Shown here: positions 62,536 to 64,000 of the stretch, piece after piece
How the letters are laid out: each line of letters begins with the position of its first letter
Numbering within the stretch: the first letter of the stretch is position 1
Assembly (NCBI RefSeq): GCF_003851545.1
Contig: NZ_BHVX01000001.1
Span: 434,001-498,000 of the forward strand
DNA: 64,000 nt
Origin: Ralstonia sp. SET104
Lineage (GTDB): Bacteria > Pseudomonadota > Gammaproteobacteria > Burkholderiales > Burkholderiaceae
Direction: 5' to 3'
Translations under genes and position numbers: made by a program
The notes under the pieces: model-generated
The model's database searches: none
Told to the model about the DNA's origin: nothing
What the model saw: only the letters and a program-made list of their open reading frames with translations

Positions 62536-62573
62536 TCCCGCAATCCCCGTAATTCCTGACACTTGCTTCCAAC

Positions 62574-63695
62574 ATGAACGACAAACGCAAGATTCAGGTG
62601 CTGTGCATCGACGATTCCGCACTGATCCGCAGCATCCTGAAGGAGATCATCAACAGCCAGCCGGACATGGAAGTGGTGGGTGTGGCGCCCGACCCGATCA
62701 TCGCGCGCGAGCTCATCAAGCAGACCAATCCGGACGTGCTCACGCTGGATGTCGAAATGCCGAAGATGGACGGCCTCGACTTTCTGGAAAAACTCATGCG
62801 CCTGCGCCCGACGCCGGTGGTCATGATTTCCTCGCTCACGGAGCGCGGCTCGGAAGCCACGCTGCGCGCGCTGGAGCTGGGCGCGGTGGATTTTGTCGCC
62901 AAGCCCAAGCTGGGCATGCGCGACGGCATGAACGAATACGCCGATCAGATTGCCGACAAGATTCGTGCGGCTGCCCGCGCCAAGCTGCGTCCGCGCGCGG
63001 CAGCCCCCGCGGCTGCGCCCGTGTCGGCATCGGCGCCCGGCGCACACGTTCGCGCAGATCATGCACCGGCCGCGCCGGCTCCGGCCCGTACCCATTTCTC
63101 GTCGACGGAAAAGCTCATCATCGTGGGCGCCTCCACCGGCGGCACGGAGGCCATCAAGGATTTCCTGCTGGAAATGCCGCCCGACTGCCCCGGCATCCTG
63201 ATCGTGCAGCACATGCCGGCGGGCTTCACCACGTCGTTTGCCAAGCGGCTGGACGGCCTGTGCCGCATCCGCGTGAAAGAAGCCGTGCACGGTGAACGTG
63301 TGCTGCCTGGCCACGCCTACATCGCCCCGGGCGACATGCACCTGTCGCTGGGCCGCAGCGGCGCCAACTACGTCACCGAGCTGGATCAGGGCCCGCCGGT
63401 CAACCGTCATCGCCCGGCGGTGGATGTGCTGTTCCGCTCGGCCGCGCGCAACGCCGGGGCCAACGCCCTGGGCGTGATCCTGACCGGCATGGGCCGCGAC
63501 GGCGCGGTCGGCATGCTGGAAATGCGCAACGCGGGCGCCTACAACGTCGCCCAGGACGAGGCGTCCTGTGTGGTCTACGGCATGCCCAAAGAGGCCGTGG
63601 CCCATGGCGGCGTGCACGAAGTCCTGCCGCTGTCGCAGATCGGCCCGCATGTTCTGGCCAGGTTGTCAGCCCATGGCCGCGTGACGCGCGTGTAA
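62574..63695 (+). CDS. cheB: Chemotaxis response regulator methylesterase CheB
   Basis: This is a 373-residue two-domain protein. The receiver has Asp59 ([11 protein letters not shown]). An Ala/Pro-rich linker (about 140-175) joins the methylesterase, whose catalytic triad is Ser in GASTGGT, His in QHMPAGFT and Asp in [10 protein letters not shown]. It removes methyl groups placed by CheR and should dock on the xWxxF tails of the two receptors. It begins 38 bp after cheD. Confidence 0.96.
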   Translation: MNDKRKIQVLCIDDSALIRSILKEIINSQPDMEVVGVAPDPIIARELIKQTNPDVLTLDVEMPKMDGLDFLEKLMRLRPTPVVMISSLTERGSEATLRALELGAVDFVAKPKLGMRDGMNEYADQIADKIRAAARAKLRPRAAAPAAAPVSASAPGAHVRADHAPAAPAPARTHFSSTEKLIIVGASTGGTEAIKDFLLEMPPDCPGILIVQHMPAGFTTSFAKRLDGLCRIRVKEAVHGERVLPGHAYIAPGDMHLSLGRSGANYVTELDQGPPVNRHRPAVDVLFRSAARNAGANALGVILTGMGRDGAVGMLEMRNAGAYNVAQDEASCVVYGMPKEAVAHGGVHEVLPLSQIGPHVLARLSAHGRVTRV

Positions 63696-63761
63696 CGCTT
63701 ACCTTTGCGGGTACATTGGTTGCGGGGCGCAGCAGTCAGGCGCCCCGAAGCGTTACGGCGC

Positions 63762-63788
63762 TCAAGAAACAGCCTGGGACGCCGATAA
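63762..63788 (+). promoter_or_regulatory. Candidate sigma-28 promoter of cheY
   Basis: TCAA (63762-63765), 15 bases, then a perfect GCCGATAA (63781-63788) match the sigma-28 consensus at 11 of 12 positions. It lies about 58 bp upstream of the cheY start and just after a GGGGCGC/GCGCCCC stem-loop (63724-63746) that may end the cheB transcript. Confidence 0.65.
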
Positions 63789-63845
63789 CACTGCCAAGGT
63801 AGTCCCGAAACCCCCCATTTCAGTTAGTTTGCGGAGATTGTGTCC

Positions 63846-64000
63846 ATGGACAAGAGCCAGTACCGATTCCTCGTCGTCGACGATTTCCCGACGATGCGCC
63901 GGATCGTGCGTAACCTGCTCAAGGAACTCGGTTTTGCCAACGTCGACGAGGCCGAAGACGGCGCCGCCGGCCTGGCCAAGGTCAAGGAAGGCCGGTTCGA
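63846..64000 (+). CDS. cheY: Chemotaxis response regulator CheY (3' end outside window)
   Basis: These are the first 51 residues of Che[31 protein letters not shown] includes the acidic pocket Asp12-Asp13. The phosphorylation site lies beyond the window. It is closer to enterobacterial CheY than the receiver encoded at 53236. A cheZ gene is expected next, as in other Ralstonia. Confidence 0.93.
   Translation, partial: MDKSQYRFLVVDDFPTMRRIVRNLLKELGFANVDEAEDGAAGLAKVKEGRF

Overview
The window is GC-rich, densely coded DNA from a betaproteobacterium, almost certainly a Ralstonia of the R. pickettii group and probably its second chromosome (chromid). The clearest species-level clue is a cytochrome c-fused copper nitrite reductase. 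After removing a 31-residue signal peptide, its Asp, His and Tyr landmarks fall on the residue numbers I recall for the R. pickettii enzyme. The flhDC-motAB-che block also has the order known from the Ralstonia megaplasmid. No tRNA, rRNA, CRISPR array or transposase gene was seen.

Layout. 1-6444: two tandem MFS carriers (the first cut by the window edge), a Tat-exported amidohydrolase, an amino-acid permease and a diguanylate cyclase. 6762-14011: a conserved small acidic protein, an mprF-acvB lipid aminoacylation/deacylation pair, a SulP transporter and a DUF3761 protein. 14237-21861: mostly regulators with their targets. These are LysR/SDR, a YheO-type regulator with a PLP ammonia-lyase and RidA, a PilZ protein, LysR/PACE efflux, LuxR, and a DUF488 protein. 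21902-25476: a GntR-controlled NitT/TauT-type ABC importer.

25624-31403 is a denitrification island. norZ and a DUF2249 protein read left; nirK, a NirV-like protein and a SCO protein read right. The shared control region holds two FNR/Dnr-type boxes, each placed about 41.5 bp before a predicted start site, and an NsrR-like palindrome over the norZ-side start. 31674-42104 is mixed: an AEC carrier, a junction of two gene tails, a Crp/Fnr regulator, a DsbA-like isomerase, a two-subunit CoA-transferase, a CPA2 antiporter, an FMN reductase, an overlooked 32-residue membrane protein, a GNAT enzyme, a membrane-bound ClpP-fold protein and a FlxA-like protein.

42380-48989 is a second ABC importer followed without large gaps by IclR, CaiB/BaiF CoA-transferase, citryl-CoA-lyase-like and SMP-30/lactonase genes. 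It reads as a complete uptake-and-cleavage route for an unknown organic acid. 48990-64000 is the flagellar and chemotaxis block: flhDC, motAB, a CheY-like regulator, cheA, cheW, two receptors with CheR/CheB-tethering tails, cheR, cheD, cheB and the start of cheY, with candidate sigma-28 promoters.

The most unusual signals are nine copies of TCCTACA/TGTAGGA packed into about 530 bp upstream of flhD, a 269-bp element with 30-bp terminal inverted repeats wedged between the CheY-like gene and cheA, and heptanucleotide tandem repeats just before the ribosome-binding sites of two operon genes.
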